Source: AB-137-C09 sp964458185 (lineage in GTDB: Bacteria > Pseudomonadota > Zetaproteobacteria > Mariprofundales > Mariprofundaceae). From it: a DNA stretch of 64,000 nt. The notes below the pieces were generated by a model that saw nothing but the letters and a program-made list of their open reading frames with translations, searched no databases and was not told the DNA's origin. The DNA lies in assembly GCA_964458185.1 (NCBI GenBank), contig CAYWFG010000007.1:1-64000 (forward strand), given 5' to 3'. Both the position numbers and the translations under genes were made by a program. Positions 35,653 through 44,882 of this stretch are shown here, piece by piece; position 1 is the stretch's first letter, and every line of letters starts with the position of its first letter.

Positions 35653-36570
35653 TTAGGGGCGGGAATTAGGTTGTGGCGATACAGGGGAGCGCACATCAGG
35701 TAGCCGATACTTGCGGTCAAGGATTTCATAATCAACATCTTGCTTCATTTGCTCCACCCAATCACGAAATCGTTGCTGCTGAAGCTGGGTAGTGATTTGT
35801 ACCTTCATACCATTAAAAGGACGTATACCCGCAGGAACTTGATCAATCCATTGAATAATATGATACCCTAAATGAGAATGAATCACGCCTGACAATGGAT
35901 TGTTTGCATTGAGTTTTTGAATCGCCTGTTCAATGACTGCGCCCATTTGACCACGACGAAAGGGTGGTAGTTCACCGCCATTTTTGGCACTGGCAGTATC
36001 TTGTGATACTTTTGTTGCCAAGGTGGCAAAATTCGCACCTTTTTTTAATGACGCTAACACTTTTTTAGCAGTGGCTTCATCTTTTAACAGAATATGCCGA
36101 ATATGCCATTGCGGCACTTGTTGATACTGCTGTTGATGTTCATCGTAATACTTGCGCACATCATCATTGCTGGGGGCAAGTTCTTTACGCATACTTGTGT
36201 TCAATGCCTGAATCAAAATGCTGGCTGTCATGCTGTCAATACGCGCTTTGATCAAGGGATCGTTATGGATGCCTTTTTGTTTGGCTTGTTCCACCAAAGC
36301 ATAACGGGTCATGATATTTTTTAACAAATTAGTGCGCATCGCTGTTTGTTGTTGCATCTTTTTCACGCTGTCAGGCATGCGCAAGAATTCGGCATCAATA
36401 TCAGCTTCGGTAAAAAAGTGTTCGCCGACTTTTGCCACAGCATCTTTTGGTGGCGCTACCTTAGTGCTTGCTTGAGGCTGTGTTATTGGCGGAGGTGTAG
36501 GTTGTTGCGGCGACGATTCACAGCCCAATAATAAAGCAGCGATTGCAATGATTCCAATGATTAATTTCAT
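35653..36570 (-). CDS. Parvulin-type peptidyl-prolyl isomerase lipoprotein
   Basis: A 305-residue lipoprotein (lipobox LLLGC, Cys17) with a proline-rich linker, a SurA/PrsA-like N-terminal chaperone region (about 45-150) and one PpiC rotamase domain (about 150-245). The rotamase domain has WHIRHILLKDEATAKKVLASL, FATLATKVSQDTASAKNGGELPPF and a closing HLGYHIIQWID. It probably assists folding of exported proteins in the periplasm. It follows queA by 17 bases on the minus strand. Confidence 0.9.
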   Translation of the reverse strand: MKLIIGIIAIAALLLGCESSPQQPTPPPITQPQASTKVAPPKDAVAKVGEHFFTEADIDAEFLRMPDSVKKMQQQTAMRTNLLKNIMTRYALVEQAKQKGIHNDPLIKARIDSMTASILIQALNTSMRKELAPSNDDVRKYYDEHQQQYQQVPQWHIRHILLKDEATAKKVLASLKKGANFATLATKVSQDTASAKNGGELPPFRRGQMGAVIEQAIQKLNANNPLSGVIHSHLGYHIIQWIDQVPAGIRPFNGMKVQITTQLQQQRFRDWVEQMKQDVDYEILDRKYRLPDVRSPVSPQPNSRP

Positions 36571-36587
36571 AATGAGACCTTCTCTAA

Positions 36588-37613
36588 TTAAGCGGTAAGC
36601 CGCTCACAAAACATGGCATCGCCATAAGAAAAAAAGCGATACTGCTCAGCAATAGCGTGAGCATACAATTCACGAATACGCCTCGTGCCTGCGAAAGCAG
36701 AGACCAACATCAATAACGTGGAACGCGGTAAATGAAAATTAGTTAGCAATGCATCAACCACTTGAAAATCATAATCAGGGTAGATAAACAAACGACTTCG
36801 TGCAGCACCCATCATGACCATCCCATCAATAACGGCAGACTCCAAACACCGTAGGCTGGTCGTACCAATAGCAACAATGCGCCGCCCTTCTTCTCTGGCA
36901 CAATTGATCGCATCGGCTGCCTGCATTGATATATGGTAAGACTCTTCATGCATCTGATGATCTCGGATGTTTTCTACCTGTATTGGCTGAAATGTACCTG
37001 CCCCCACATGCAATGTTACCTCAACAAAAGACGCACCAGCTTGGCGCATGGCATCCATCAAAGAATGGGTTAAGTGCAAGCCTGCCGTTGGTGCTGCCAC
37101 GGCCCCATCATGGCGGGCAAACACCGTTTGATAACGTGTTTGATCACCCACTTCATCAGGACGCGCAATATAAGGCGGCAAGGGCATGTGACCGTGGGTG
37201 TTGATCGCTTGCGGCACATCCTCGGCCAGCAACTGCACCACCAATTCACGTTCACGTTTGGCAACCACCAACACCTCAAACCCTGCGGCAATATGAATGA
37301 TTGCACCAATACTTAAAGGTTTATTCGCCTTCCCCCATGCCAACCATTGATGATCATCTTCTAGGGGCTCTAGCAACAAAATCTCAACCTTGCCACCTGT
37401 CGGCTTATGCCCCAACAAACGTGCAGGGATGACTCGCGTATTGTTAATCACCCATACATCACCCGCTTGCACCCAATCAGCCAGCCCTGCCACCGTGCGA
37501 TCAAACAAAGCATCATCAGTAAGATGCAATAAGCGTGAAGCATCGCGCTCTGGCAAAGGGTGATTGGCGATTAAATGGTCAGGCAGGGTGAAATCAAAAT
37601 CAGCCAGCGTCAA
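36588..37613 (-). CDS. queA: S-adenosylmethionine:tRNA ribosyltransferase-isomerase
   Basis: Makes epoxyqueuosine in tRNA from preQ1-tRNA, using SAM as ribosyl donor. Seen: LADFDFTLPDHLIANHPLPERDASRLL, WVINNTRVIPARLLGHKPTGGKVEILLLEPL, GAVAAPTAGLHLT and the C-terminal TNFHLPRSTLLMLVSAFAG. A TTG at 37613, one base after the rpiA stop, gives the N-terminus that lines up with homologues (341 residues); a GTG at 37637 overlapping rpiA is the alternative. No SD element fits either well. Confidence 0.93.
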   Translation of the reverse strand: MTLADFDFTLPDHLIANHPLPERDASRLLHLTDDALFDRTVAGLADWVQAGDVWVINNTRVIPARLLGHKPTGGKVEILLLEPLEDDHQWLAWGKANKPLSIGAIIHIAAGFEVLVVAKRERELVVQLLAEDVPQAINTHGHMPLPPYIARPDEVGDQTRYQTVFARHDGAVAAPTAGLHLTHSLMDAMRQAGASFVEVTLHVGAGTFQPIQVENIRDHQMHEESYHISMQAADAINCAREEGRRIVAIGTTSLRCLESAVIDGMVMMGAARSRLFIYPDYDFQVVDALLTNFHLPRSTLLMLVSAFAGTRRIRELYAHAIAEQYRFFSYGDAMFCERLTA

Positions 37614-37614
37614 G

Positions 37615-38292
37615 TTATCGTTCAATGACTTCCACACCCGCTGGCGTACCCATTAATACCACATCGCCTTTGCGACTAAAACGCGAAAAAATACCGCAAG
37701 TAACCACACCGGGGACGTGATTCAAGCGTTCTTCTAGCGCAGGCGCATCGGTGATAACCAGTGCATGGACATCCAAAATGATATTGCCATTATCGGTAGT
37801 GAAACCTTCGCGGCGAATCGTTTTTCCACCTAGTGCGTTGGCAATGCCTGTGACATACGATTCGGCCATAGGAATGACTTCAATCGGCAAGGGGAACGCA
37901 CCCAAATGCGTCACTTGTTTACTGGCATCAACAATGCAGACAAAACGTGCCGAAGCACAAGCGACGATTTTTTCACGGGTTAACGCACCACCGCCGCCTT
38001 TGGTGAGGTTATTGTCGCCATCAAATTCGTCTGCACCGTCAATGTATACCGATAATTGTGGCACTTGTTGCAAGGCATCATTGAGTTCTAACACGGCAAT
38101 ACCATGGCTGCGCAAACGTTCTGCGGTGGCTTCTGAACTTGCCACTGTGCCAATAATACGATCTTTCATGGTTGCTAAGGCATCAATAAATTTATTGGCA
38201 GTCGAACCTGTACCAACCCCCACAATGCCCCCTTCAGGCACATAGGTTAAGGCGGCTTCGGCAACTTTTTCTTTCATTTCATCTTGGGTCAT
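37615..38292 (-). CDS. rpiA: Ribose 5-phosphate isomerase A
   Basis: Interconverts ribulose and ribose 5-phosphate in the pentose phosphate pathway. About 225 residues starting MTQDEMKEKVAEAAL. Seen: GIVGVGTGSTANKFIDAL, YIDGADEFDG with the catalytic-site Asp, and KGGGGALTREKIVA. The ATG at 38292 is 22 bases after the hslU stop; the longer in-frame extension lies in hslU and is rejected. Confidence 0.96.
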   Translation of the reverse strand: MTQDEMKEKVAEAALTYVPEGGIVGVGTGSTANKFIDALATMKDRIIGTVASSEATAERLRSHGIAVLELNDALQQVPQLSVYIDGADEFDGDNNLTKGGGGALTREKIVACASARFVCIVDASKQVTHLGAFPLPIEVIPMAESYVTGIANALGGKTIRREGFTTDNGNIILDVHALVITDAPALEERLNHVPGVVTCGIFSRFSRKGDVVLMGTPAGVEVIER

Positions 38293-38314
38293 GATGTGGG
38301 CTATCCTTGATTCC

Positions 38315-39664
38315 TTACAAAATATAACGCGATAAATCTTCATCTTCGGCAACCTCACCAAGCTGCTGTTGCACATAAGCTGCATCGACAGCGAGTTGAA
38401 TACCTGTGCATTCTGCCGCATTGTAGCTGATGTCTTCCAGCACCCGCTCTAGCAAGGTATGCAAACGTCTGGCACCAATATTTTCTGTTTTTTCATTGAT
38501 CTGTACGGCAAGTCGCGCAATCTCGGCAATACCATCTTCAGTAAAATCAATAATGACGTTTTCAGTTTGTAGCAATGCTTCGTATTGACGGGTTAATGAT
38601 GCTTCAGGTTCTACTAAGATGCGGCGAAAATCATCTTCTAGCAATGCTTTTAAATGTACCCGAATAGGAAAGCGACCTTGCAATTCAGGAATCAAATCAG
38701 AAGGTTTTGCCACATGAAATGCACCCGAGGCAATAAATAAAATATGATCGGTATTGATCGTGCCATGCCGTGTACTCACGCTGGTGCCTTCGACCAAGGG
38801 CAATAAATCACGTTGCACACCCTCACGGGATACATTGCCTTCGTTACCGCCTGCGCGATGGGTCACTTTATCAATTTCATCAATAAATACGATACCACTG
38901 TTTTGCGCACGAGACCGTGCTTCTTCATGAATGCGATCATTATCAATCAAGCAATCAGCTTCTTGTTGCTCTAACACACGACGGGCATCGACGACATTCA
39001 TACGCTTCTTTTTAGCTTGGTTGCCACCAAGAATACTGCCAAACATGGCTTTGATATCAATATCATCGCCCCCGCCTTGACCTGGGAACATTTGCATCAT
39101 GGGCATGGCAGGTGTTTCGCGCACTTCGATTTCGACTTGGCGTTGATTGAGTGAACCTTGTTGCAGTTTTTGGCGCATTTTTTCACGGGTTTTGCACTGC
39201 CCCTCGCCTGTTTGGGCTGGTGCAATATTGGTGGTGTTATCCACCGCATGAGGAATCAATATATCAAGCAAGCGTTCTTCGGCGGCAGCTACGGCTTTTT
39301 CTTTGACCCGTTGCACATGTTCTTCTCGCACGATACCAATCGCAGCATCCAATAGATCGCGGATGATCGACTCTACATCGCGCCCAACGTAGCCAACTTC
39401 AGTGTATTTGGTTGCTTCAACCTTGATGAAAGGCGCATGCGCCAAACGCGCCAATCGACGGGCAATTTCTGTTTTCCCCACGCCTGTGGGACCAATCATC
39501 AGAATGTTTTTTGGGGTTATTTCTTCACAAAGGGGGGATAACACCTGTTGCCTGCGCCAACGGTTACGCAGCGCAATGGCAACTGCCCGTTTGGCATCGT
39601 GTTGCCCCACGATATAACGATCCAGTTCAGCCACAATATGGCGTGGGGTTAATTCAGTTGTCAC
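38315..39664 (-). CDS. hslU: HslU, ATPase subunit of HslUV protease
   Basis: AAA+ unfoldase that feeds substrates to HslV. The 449-residue protein has MTPRHIVAELDRYIVGQ-like start (TPRHIVAELDRYIVGQHDAK), Walker A GPTGVGKTEIARRLA, the I-domain (about 110-235), Walker B GIVFIDEIDKV, and sensor segments GRFPIRVHLKALL and IGARRLHTLLERVLEDIS. It overlaps the end of hslV by 11 bases, so the two are co-translated. Confidence 0.97.
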   Translation of the reverse strand: MTTELTPRHIVAELDRYIVGQHDAKRAVAIALRNRWRRQQVLSPLCEEITPKNILMIGPTGVGKTEIARRLARLAHAPFIKVEATKYTEVGYVGRDVESIIRDLLDAAIGIVREEHVQRVKEKAVAAAEERLLDILIPHAVDNTTNIAPAQTGEGQCKTREKMRQKLQQGSLNQRQVEIEVRETPAMPMMQMFPGQGGGDDIDIKAMFGSILGGNQAKKKRMNVVDARRVLEQQEADCLIDNDRIHEEARSRAQNSGIVFIDEIDKVTHRAGGNEGNVSREGVQRDLLPLVEGTSVSTRHGTINTDHILFIASGAFHVAKPSDLIPELQGRFPIRVHLKALLEDDFRRILVEPEASLTRQYEALLQTENVIIDFTEDGIAEIARLAVQINEKTENIGARRLHTLLERVLEDISYNAAECTGIQLAVDAAYVQQQLGEVAEDEDLSRYIL

Positions 39665-40196
39665 GATGATACTCCAGCGTTTCGACGCGAATATGGGTGT
39701 TGGTATAAATACATATATTGGCAGCTACAGCCATGCTTTCTTGCACGATTTCAGCGGACGTTAAATCAGAATGGCGTACCAGCGCAGTCGCAGCAGCGCG
39801 GGCATAGCCACCACCTGAACCAATAGCTGCGACATCTTCATCGGGCTCTAGCACATCGCCATTGCCTGAAATAATCAGTGTGCGTTCATGGTCGGCAATA
39901 ATCATCATCGCTTCAAGTTTACGCAAGTAACGATCCGTGCGCCAATCTTTTGCCAAGGCTACTGCGGCACGGGTTAAGTTATCGCTGTGTTCATCCAGTT
40001 TATTTTCAAAGCGTTCAAATAAATTCATGGCATCTGCTGTTGAGCCTGCAAAGCCACTGAGTATAGTATGGTTACGAATACTGCGAACTTTACGCGCGCC
40101 ATGTTTGATCACGGTATCGCCCAGCGTCACCTGACCATCGCCAGCGATACTGACGCAATGACCTTTTCGCACACAACAAATGGTTGTTCCTCGCAT
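39654..40196 (-). CDS. hslV: HslV, protease subunit of HslUV
   Basis: Proteasome-like threonine peptidase. The 180-residue protein begins MRGTTICCVRKG; the catalytic N-terminal Thr would be Thr4 after removal of three residues, as in other members with a short propeptide. Seen: DGQVTLGDTVIKHGARKVR, SGFAGSTADAMNLFERFE, and AIGSGGGYARAAATALV. A TATAAT box (40219-40214, minus) lies about 18 bases upstream of the start; I see no good -35 and no heat-shock promoter. Confidence 0.96.
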   Translation of the reverse strand: MRGTTICCVRKGHCVSIAGDGQVTLGDTVIKHGARKVRSIRNHTILSGFAGSTADAMNLFERFENKLDEHSDNLTRAAVALAKDWRTDRYLRKLEAMMIIADHERTLIISGNGDVLEPDEDVAAIGSGGGYARAAATALVRHSDLTSAEIVQESMAVAANICIYTNTHIRVETLEYHRDN

Positions 40197-40280
40197 GATG
40201 ACTGACTCCCTAGATTATAGCGCGTTGCAGTCTACCGCCGAGTTACAGAGAGGCTAATGTTTCATCACCACAGGTATTCT

Positions 40281-41444
40281 TTAGGTGTTATTTTTTTCAC
40301 TCAAGCGAAGCAAGCGATCCGTCAATTGATGGCGTAAAGATTCATGGGTACGGTAATAAGCGCGGTAATCTTCTTCTGACCAGCAAAGAAGTTGCACGTC
40401 AGAGATCGCACGTACTGTCACTTTACGTCTATTTTCTAAAATACCCAACTCACCCACAACAGAATGGGCTTTAGCGGTATAAAGCAATGATTCCCGATTC
40501 TTGGTGACGGTATTAATGGACAACCACCCTAAAATCACAATATAAAAATTCAGTGCATGATGCTCACCTACGGTGCATAAAGTTTCGCCACCTGCAAGTT
40601 TTACCACCGTCATCTTTTCTGCAATATCGCGTCGTTCAGTTACCGACAATTCGCGAAAAAAAGGTGATTGAGCGACTTGCCGTTCAGCAAGATGACTATC
40701 ATAATAATTCTGCAAATGTGCTTTTACACTGGGGTATTGATCGGTAATGCTGTGCAATGCCTGATACGATAAGGTATACACTTCTGTTTCATCAATGGCG
40801 ATTAAATCTGCGGTTCGTTCTTTTGTACCAATCAAAAAAGGTGTTTCACCGACCACACCACCAGCTTCGGTAAGAATCAAGCCATAACGTGTACCATCGT
40901 CTTCTTCAACCCAAGGTTGAAGCGCGCCTTTGACGACAATGAAAATCACATCCGCTTCATCCCCTTGCCGCACAACCACATCACCATCATTAAAACACAC
41001 CCGTTTTAATGATGTGAGCAAGCTGGTAAAAGAATCGCTGTCTACATGACGAAACATAGGGTTCTCATGAAATACAAAGGTCAATCGGTCTTGCTGATGC
41101 AAAAAAGGAAGGCTGACTTCAGTCGAAAGGTCTTTGGTACGGCAAAGATGATAAAGTTCTCGCCCAATCATCGTTCCACGGGGGCAGAGTGTGTAGTATT
41201 CTGAGATGGCATGCATTCCTTGCTGTATCTTGCCTTGTTCAATACAAATACGCGCAATATTGGCATAATGCTGTGCTGCTTGCTCATCGGCACCAACTTT
41301 TTTACTCATATCAGCAGCAAGCTGAGCACAAGCTATATTATGGGGTTCTAATTTTGTTAAGGTATTAAGCGAGTCCGCAGCCATAATGAAGTCACCACGT
41401 CGCACGGCAAATTTTACTTTTTGTTGATGTTGTTCTTTAATCAT
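40281..41444 (-). CDS. TPR plus tandem cyclic-nucleotide-binding-domain protein, paralogue
   Basis: A 387-residue protein built like the one at 15254-16477: a helical TPR-like N-terminus (about 1-110) and two cNMP-binding-like domains (about 130-245 and 255-375). The turns GGVVGETPFLIGTKERTADL and HSVVGELGILENRRKVTV keep the Gly-Glu and an Arg near the phosphate site, but both diverge from the classical FGE..RxATV pattern. There is no effector domain. It is a single gene, 85 bases from hslV and divergent from an RlpA-like gene, with a TGAC-N4-GTCA inverted repeat in the shared control region (41499-41510). Function is unknown. Confidence 0.8.
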   Translation of the reverse strand: MIKEQHQQKVKFAVRRGDFIMAADSLNTLTKLEPHNIACAQLAADMSKKVGADEQAAQHYANIARICIEQGKIQQGMHAISEYYTLCPRGTMIGRELYHLCRTKDLSTEVSLPFLHQQDRLTFVFHENPMFRHVDSDSFTSLLTSLKRVCFNDGDVVVRQGDEADVIFIVVKGALQPWVEEDDGTRYGLILTEAGGVVGETPFLIGTKERTADLIAIDETEVYTLSYQALHSITDQYPSVKAHLQNYYDSHLAERQVAQSPFFRELSVTERRDIAEKMTVVKLAGGETLCTVGEHHALNFYIVILGWLSINTVTKNRESLLYTAKAHSVVGELGILENRRKVTVRAISDVQLLCWSEEDYRAYYRTHESLRHQLTDRLLRLSEKNNT

Positions 41445-41498
41445 TGTACTGTACCTTTATGTTTTTCGGCATCATAATGAAAAAAACTGTTTTCAACA

Positions 41499-41510
41499 TG
41501 ACAAAAGTCA
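41499..41510. promoter_or_regulatory. Inverted repeat TGAC-AAAA-GTCA between divergent genes
   Basis: A perfect 4-4-4 inverted repeat in the 100-base spacer between the cNMP-domain gene (minus) and the RlpA-like gene (plus). It could be a binding site of a dimeric regulator, but short repeats like this occur by chance. Confidence 0.25.
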
Positions 41511-41544
41511 CAACCACCCCATCATAACAAAGGAGTTAAAACAC

Positions 41545-42093
41545 ATGCTCGATGTTTTTCCATGCCGTCACCAAACGGTTTACTACCTTGGGTTCATACT
41601 ATTAATTCTTAGTACGCTACCATCTTGTGGCTCTCGTCCCTTACCGCCACAATACAGCGAAGCAAGGTTTGCTTCAAGACCAGCCTTATCAAACAGTGTT
41701 TGCGGTACGCCTTACCCGATTTCTTTTGCCATGCAACAACGCATGCAGCGACCGTATAAGTTCAATGGAAAAACCTTTTATCCAATCAAAAATATAGCTG
41801 GTTTTCAACAAGAAGGGATTGCTGTATGGTATGGTATTCCCTTTCAGGGGAAAACGACAGCCAGCGGTGAAATTTTTGACCGCAATAACATGACAACATC
41901 TCATCCAACACTGCCCATGAATACCTGTATCAAAGTCACCAATTTAGCCAATGGCTATTGGCTAGTATTGCGAGTAAACGACCGAGGTCCTTTCAATGAT
42001 AACAGAATACTTGATGTGTCTGAGGCTGCGGCACGATTTTTAGGCTTTCTGGCTGAAGGAACAGCAGAAGTGCGCCTTGAGGTGTTGCCTTAA
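41545..42093 (+). CDS. RlpA-like lipoprotein without SPOR domain
   Basis: A 182-residue protein with a hydrophobic N-terminus and lipobox LPSC (Cys28), then a double-psi barrel (about 85-180). The barrel contains GIAVWYGIPFQGKTTASGEIFDRN, SHPTLPMNTCIKVTNL, RVNDRGPFNDNRILDVS and FLGFLAEGTAEVRLEV. It keeps the catalytic-region residues of RlpA but has no SPOR domain, unlike the homologue at 29396-30637. AAAGGAG lies 9 bases before the ATG. It ends two bases from the convergent histidine kinase gene. Confidence 0.88.
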   Translation: MLDVFPCRHQTVYYLGFILLILSTLPSCGSRPLPPQYSEARFASRPALSNSVCGTPYPISFAMQQRMQRPYKFNGKTFYPIKNIAGFQQEGIAVWYGIPFQGKTTASGEIFDRNNMTTSHPTLPMNTCIKVTNLANGYWLVLRVNDRGPFNDNRILDVSEAAARFLGFLAEGTAEVRLEVLP

Positions 42094-42095
42094 CA

Positions 42096-43931
42096 TCACC
42101 CATGTATAGGTAAGCACACAATGATACGGGTTCCTTGATCTGATGATACTACCTCTAACTCTGCGCCAATGCGCTTGCTCCGCTCTTGCATGTGACCCAT
42201 CCCCCGCCCTACAAGTGCATTGTTAATGCCGCAGCCATCATCAGCAACCTCAACCACCATGCCCCCTGAACGCTGGCACACAGCCAAGCGCAGTTGAATA
42301 TTGCTAGCATGGGCATGACGCAACGCATTGGTGATGGCTTCTTGCACGATGCGCAAAGTGTTCAAGCTTACTTTGTAACTTAAACCTTTGGTATTGACAT
42401 CAGGGCTGATATCCCATGCCAGAGCGACCCCATGCGCTTTTAACTGCGATGCCAAACGCATACGCAACATACCCAACAAGCTGCTTAAGTCACGACCATC
42501 TTCGTCCAGTGAATCAATCACTAAGCGAAGATCCAATAAGGCATCTTGTAGCGTTTGTTTTAATGCTAGGCTTTCTTCTTTTTTGTCTACCAGCGCGATA
42601 GCAGAAATTAACTGCCCGCCAATGCCATCGTGCAATTCTTGCAAAATGCGTTCACGCTCATGCTCGATGAGTTGCTTGTCTTCTAGCGCTTTACATTGAT
42701 CATGTTTGGCTTCTAATGCTGCGGTGGCTTGAACGACCTTTTGTTGCAACTCAACAGCAAATTGATCGGAGCGTTTATGCAACTGCACAAAATGATGCAC
42801 CAAAAAACCACTGATCACCATCAACATCAAAGGCTCGCCCAAGGGCATATAATAATGATCGTTATTGGCTGTACCATTGATCAATTGCAACCAATCGTGA
42901 ATAGACAGTAGCACATCCACCAGCAAGGCTGCCAGCGGTAATAATAACCAATGATTTTTTTGCTGAAACCATGTTTTCAACAATAACCACGATACATAAG
43001 CACCAATACCAATAAAAACGGTATGATTGGTATTAAAGCCTTCCATCATCCATGCTTCAGGCAAGAAAAATAACGCGACCATGGAGACAAAAAGATACAG
43101 TGTTGCATACCATTCAAGCCGTTGCCGCTTAAGCTTCAACCACCTATGGGTAAAAAACATCAGACATAATGCAAACCCATCAATAGAAAAATGAAACGCC
43201 CATTCCCATAAATGACGCGATACAGGAATATGTTGAATAAAGTGATTGGATAAATAAAATGCTGATAAAAAGTTTGCCAAAGAAAACCATAAAAACATCT
43301 GCTCTCGGCGTAAGTACCAAAACAAGAACATCGCCAAACCTAACGCTACCGTCATGGAGCAAGAAATGATCGTGGTTGAGATAAAAAAACGATAATGCCA
43401 TCGGTAATCGTTCTTTAGCGCCCTTGCATGACCAACATAAACACGACCAAGCCCACCACCACTATTCATATAAGCTTTCACATGAATAACGATATGATTC
43501 ACCCCATCATGCAACACCCCTTCAGGAATCATAAAAAACAAAGGGCGATTCCAGTTTCTTGCCATCGGTTCTTTAAACGTACCACCACCATTGAGCAATG
43601 CACCATTAATATAGACAGCAGTATTCATATTCAAACGGGGTAAATAAATCGCATAGGCTTGATCAAGACTTGGATCGGGCGTGTAGTGGATATGGTACCA
43701 ACCATGCCTAGCGTGGATAGCATTGGTATTATCCCAGTTGTGGGGCAAAGTAATCGCATCCCAGTTTGTTGCTGATGGTTCTTCACGCTGACGTTGTAGA
43801 TCAGCATAGGCATCAGCGATAAACATGGCTTGGTGCATCTGGTATGCAGCAATCGAATGGGTATTGATGGCATTGGCAGGGCAGGCAGCGCACGCAATAA
43901 AAACAAGCGTAAAAAAAAACTTTACTAACAT
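42096..43931 (-). CDS. Membrane sensor histidine kinase (HisKA_3 type)
   Basis: About 611 residues from ATG 43931, which has GGAGG eight bases upstream; in-frame upstream ATGs run through a hairpin and are less likely. Seen: a signal peptide, a periplasmic domain (about 25-190) with WDAITLPHNWDNTNA and WYHIHYTPDP and VYINGALL resembling the jelly-roll sugar-binding fold of family 2 glycosidases, then seven to eight membrane helices (about 195-385). A coiled coil follows, then the dimerisation/phosphoacceptor motif ERERILQELHDGIGGQL (His434) and the ATPase with NALRHAHASNI, DDGCGI and GRGMGHMQERSKRIGA. This is a NarX/DesK-class kinase with a 7TMR-DISM-like plan. No response regulator is adjacent. 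Confidence 0.9.
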   Translation of the reverse strand: MLVKFFFTLVFIACAACPANAINTHSIAAYQMHQAMFIADAYADLQRQREEPSATNWDAITLPHNWDNTNAIHARHGWYHIHYTPDPSLDQAYAIYLPRLNMNTAVYINGALLNGGGTFKEPMARNWNRPLFFMIPEGVLHDGVNHIVIHVKAYMNSGGGLGRVYVGHARALKNDYRWHYRFFISTTIISCSMTVALGLAMFLFWYLRREQMFLWFSLANFLSAFYLSNHFIQHIPVSRHLWEWAFHFSIDGFALCLMFFTHRWLKLKRQRLEWYATLYLFVSMVALFFLPEAWMMEGFNTNHTVFIGIGAYVSWLLLKTWFQQKNHWLLLPLAALLVDVLLSIHDWLQLINGTANNDHYYMPLGEPLMLMVISGFLVHHFVQLHKRSDQFAVELQQKVVQATAALEAKHDQCKALEDKQLIEHERERILQELHDGIGGQLISAIALVDKKEESLALKQTLQDALLDLRLVIDSLDEDGRDLSSLLGMLRMRLASQLKAHGVALAWDISPDVNTKGLSYKVSLNTLRIVQEAITNALRHAHASNIQLRLAVCQRSGGMVVEVADDGCGINNALVGRGMGHMQERSKRIGAELEVVSSDQGTRIIVCLPIHG

Positions 43932-43956
43932 TGCCATAACCTCCATCCCATATAAA

Positions 43957-43990
43957 ATAAAACCAGAGCCTCGGATGAAGCTCTGGTTTT
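43957..43990 (-). terminator. Rho-independent terminator before the histidine kinase gene
   Basis: An 11-base stem AAAACCAGAGC (43959-43969) pairs with GCTCTGGTTTT (43980-43990) around a 10-base loop. On the minus strand it is followed by TTTTATTTTATAT. It would end transcripts coming from the TPR gene at 44250, or act as an attenuator for the kinase, whose ATG is only 26 bases further on. The T-run also supports use from the plus side. Confidence 0.7.
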
Positions 43991-44249
43991 GTATCAAGAA
44001 ACCATTGAAGTAACCACGCTTTGCCCAGACATGGTTACAAATAAAGTGAACTACGGTGTTGCCTCACCGCATGTGTATCAATTTACCTCAATTATTCTCC
44101 TGCTTTTGCTGTTTTCACACAACACACTTCTTTCATCCGTTGCTCGCATGAACAACCGATGGGCGAATGATAGGACATTGTTTGAGTAAACATATCACAA
44201 AGTCTTGGGATTGACTTTTATTATTTTTATGCATCCATCCAAAAAACAC
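43991..44249. other. Spacer between TPR gene and kinase gene
   Basis: Together with the terminator, this leaves 318 bases without a convincing gene. A plus-strand frame of 66 codons (43989-44189) has a hydrophobic stretch but no ribosome-binding site, and a TTGACT at about 44212 has no gene after it. I see no tRNA, riboswitch or repeat. Confidence 0.5.
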
Positions 44250-44870
44250 TTATTCTGCTGGCGTTTTTAAAAACCGCATCGCCTCAACATGGGTAGGGAA
44301 ACGAATCAATACCCGCGCATAAACATCGCCTGCCTTTTTGCGTTTGCCTTGCCATGCATAAGCCCGTGCCAAATACACCAATGCGGTGGCATCGGTAGGG
44401 TAATAAGCCGCTATATTTTTAGCATGGGTTGCCAAAGTCTCCCACTTTCGTTGCCCTTCTTCGCAAATCATTAGGCGAATATGAGCGGTATAATTAAAGG
44501 GTGATTGTGCCAACACTTGATTGAGGTAACGACTTGCCTCGCGCCAGCGTTTTTGTGCCAACAGTGGCAAGCTAATGGCAAGCCTTGCATCAATCGAGCG
44601 ATTATTACGCTCTAAGGCACGTTTATAAGCGCGAATGGCATCGTTGTAATTGCCTTGCAGGTAATTCAACCAACCATAGCGTAATAAGGCAAATTCACTC
44701 GCTTTACCATGATCCATTTGGGGTACCATAAGCGCGGCAGCTTGCTCATATTGACCATTCGCTTCCAGCGCGTACGAGGTTGCCCATTGTTGTTGAGCAT
44801 TGTCAGCCATGGCGATGGTTGGCAACAACAGCACCAGTAAGCAATAGAGATATTTATGGATGAGATTCAT
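44250..44870 (-). CDS. Periplasmic TPR protein
   Basis: A 206-residue protein with a signal peptide (cleavage near TIAMA) and about four tetratricopeptide repeats, for example EANGQYEQAAALM, LQGNYNDAIRAYKRALER, AQKRWREASRYLNQVLAQSP and AWQGKRKKAGDVYARVL. It probably works as a protein-protein scaffold in the periplasm. It is 12 bases downstream of an outer-membrane barrel gene. A TPR protein next to a barrel recalls the YaiO-like two-part arrangement, here as separate genes. Last gene before the terminator at 43990. Confidence 0.82.
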   Translation of the reverse strand: MNLIHKYLYCLLVLLLPTIAMADNAQQQWATSYALEANGQYEQAAALMVPQMDHGKASEFALLRYGWLNYLQGNYNDAIRAYKRALERNNRSIDARLAISLPLLAQKRWREASRYLNQVLAQSPFNYTAHIRLMICEEGQRKWETLATHAKNIAAYYPTDATALVYLARAYAWQGKRKKAGDVYARVLIRFPTHVEAMRFLKTPAE

Positions 44871-44882
44871 TAGATTTCTTTC

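Noticed and set aside
38293..38421. 43-residue extension of RpiA
   Set aside because: It overlaps hslU coding sequence and has no relation to RpiA; the ATG at 38292 fits homologues.
43989..44189. 66-codon hydrophobic plus-strand frame
   Set aside because: No ribosome-binding site, overlaps a terminator, and no recognisable composition of a real gene.
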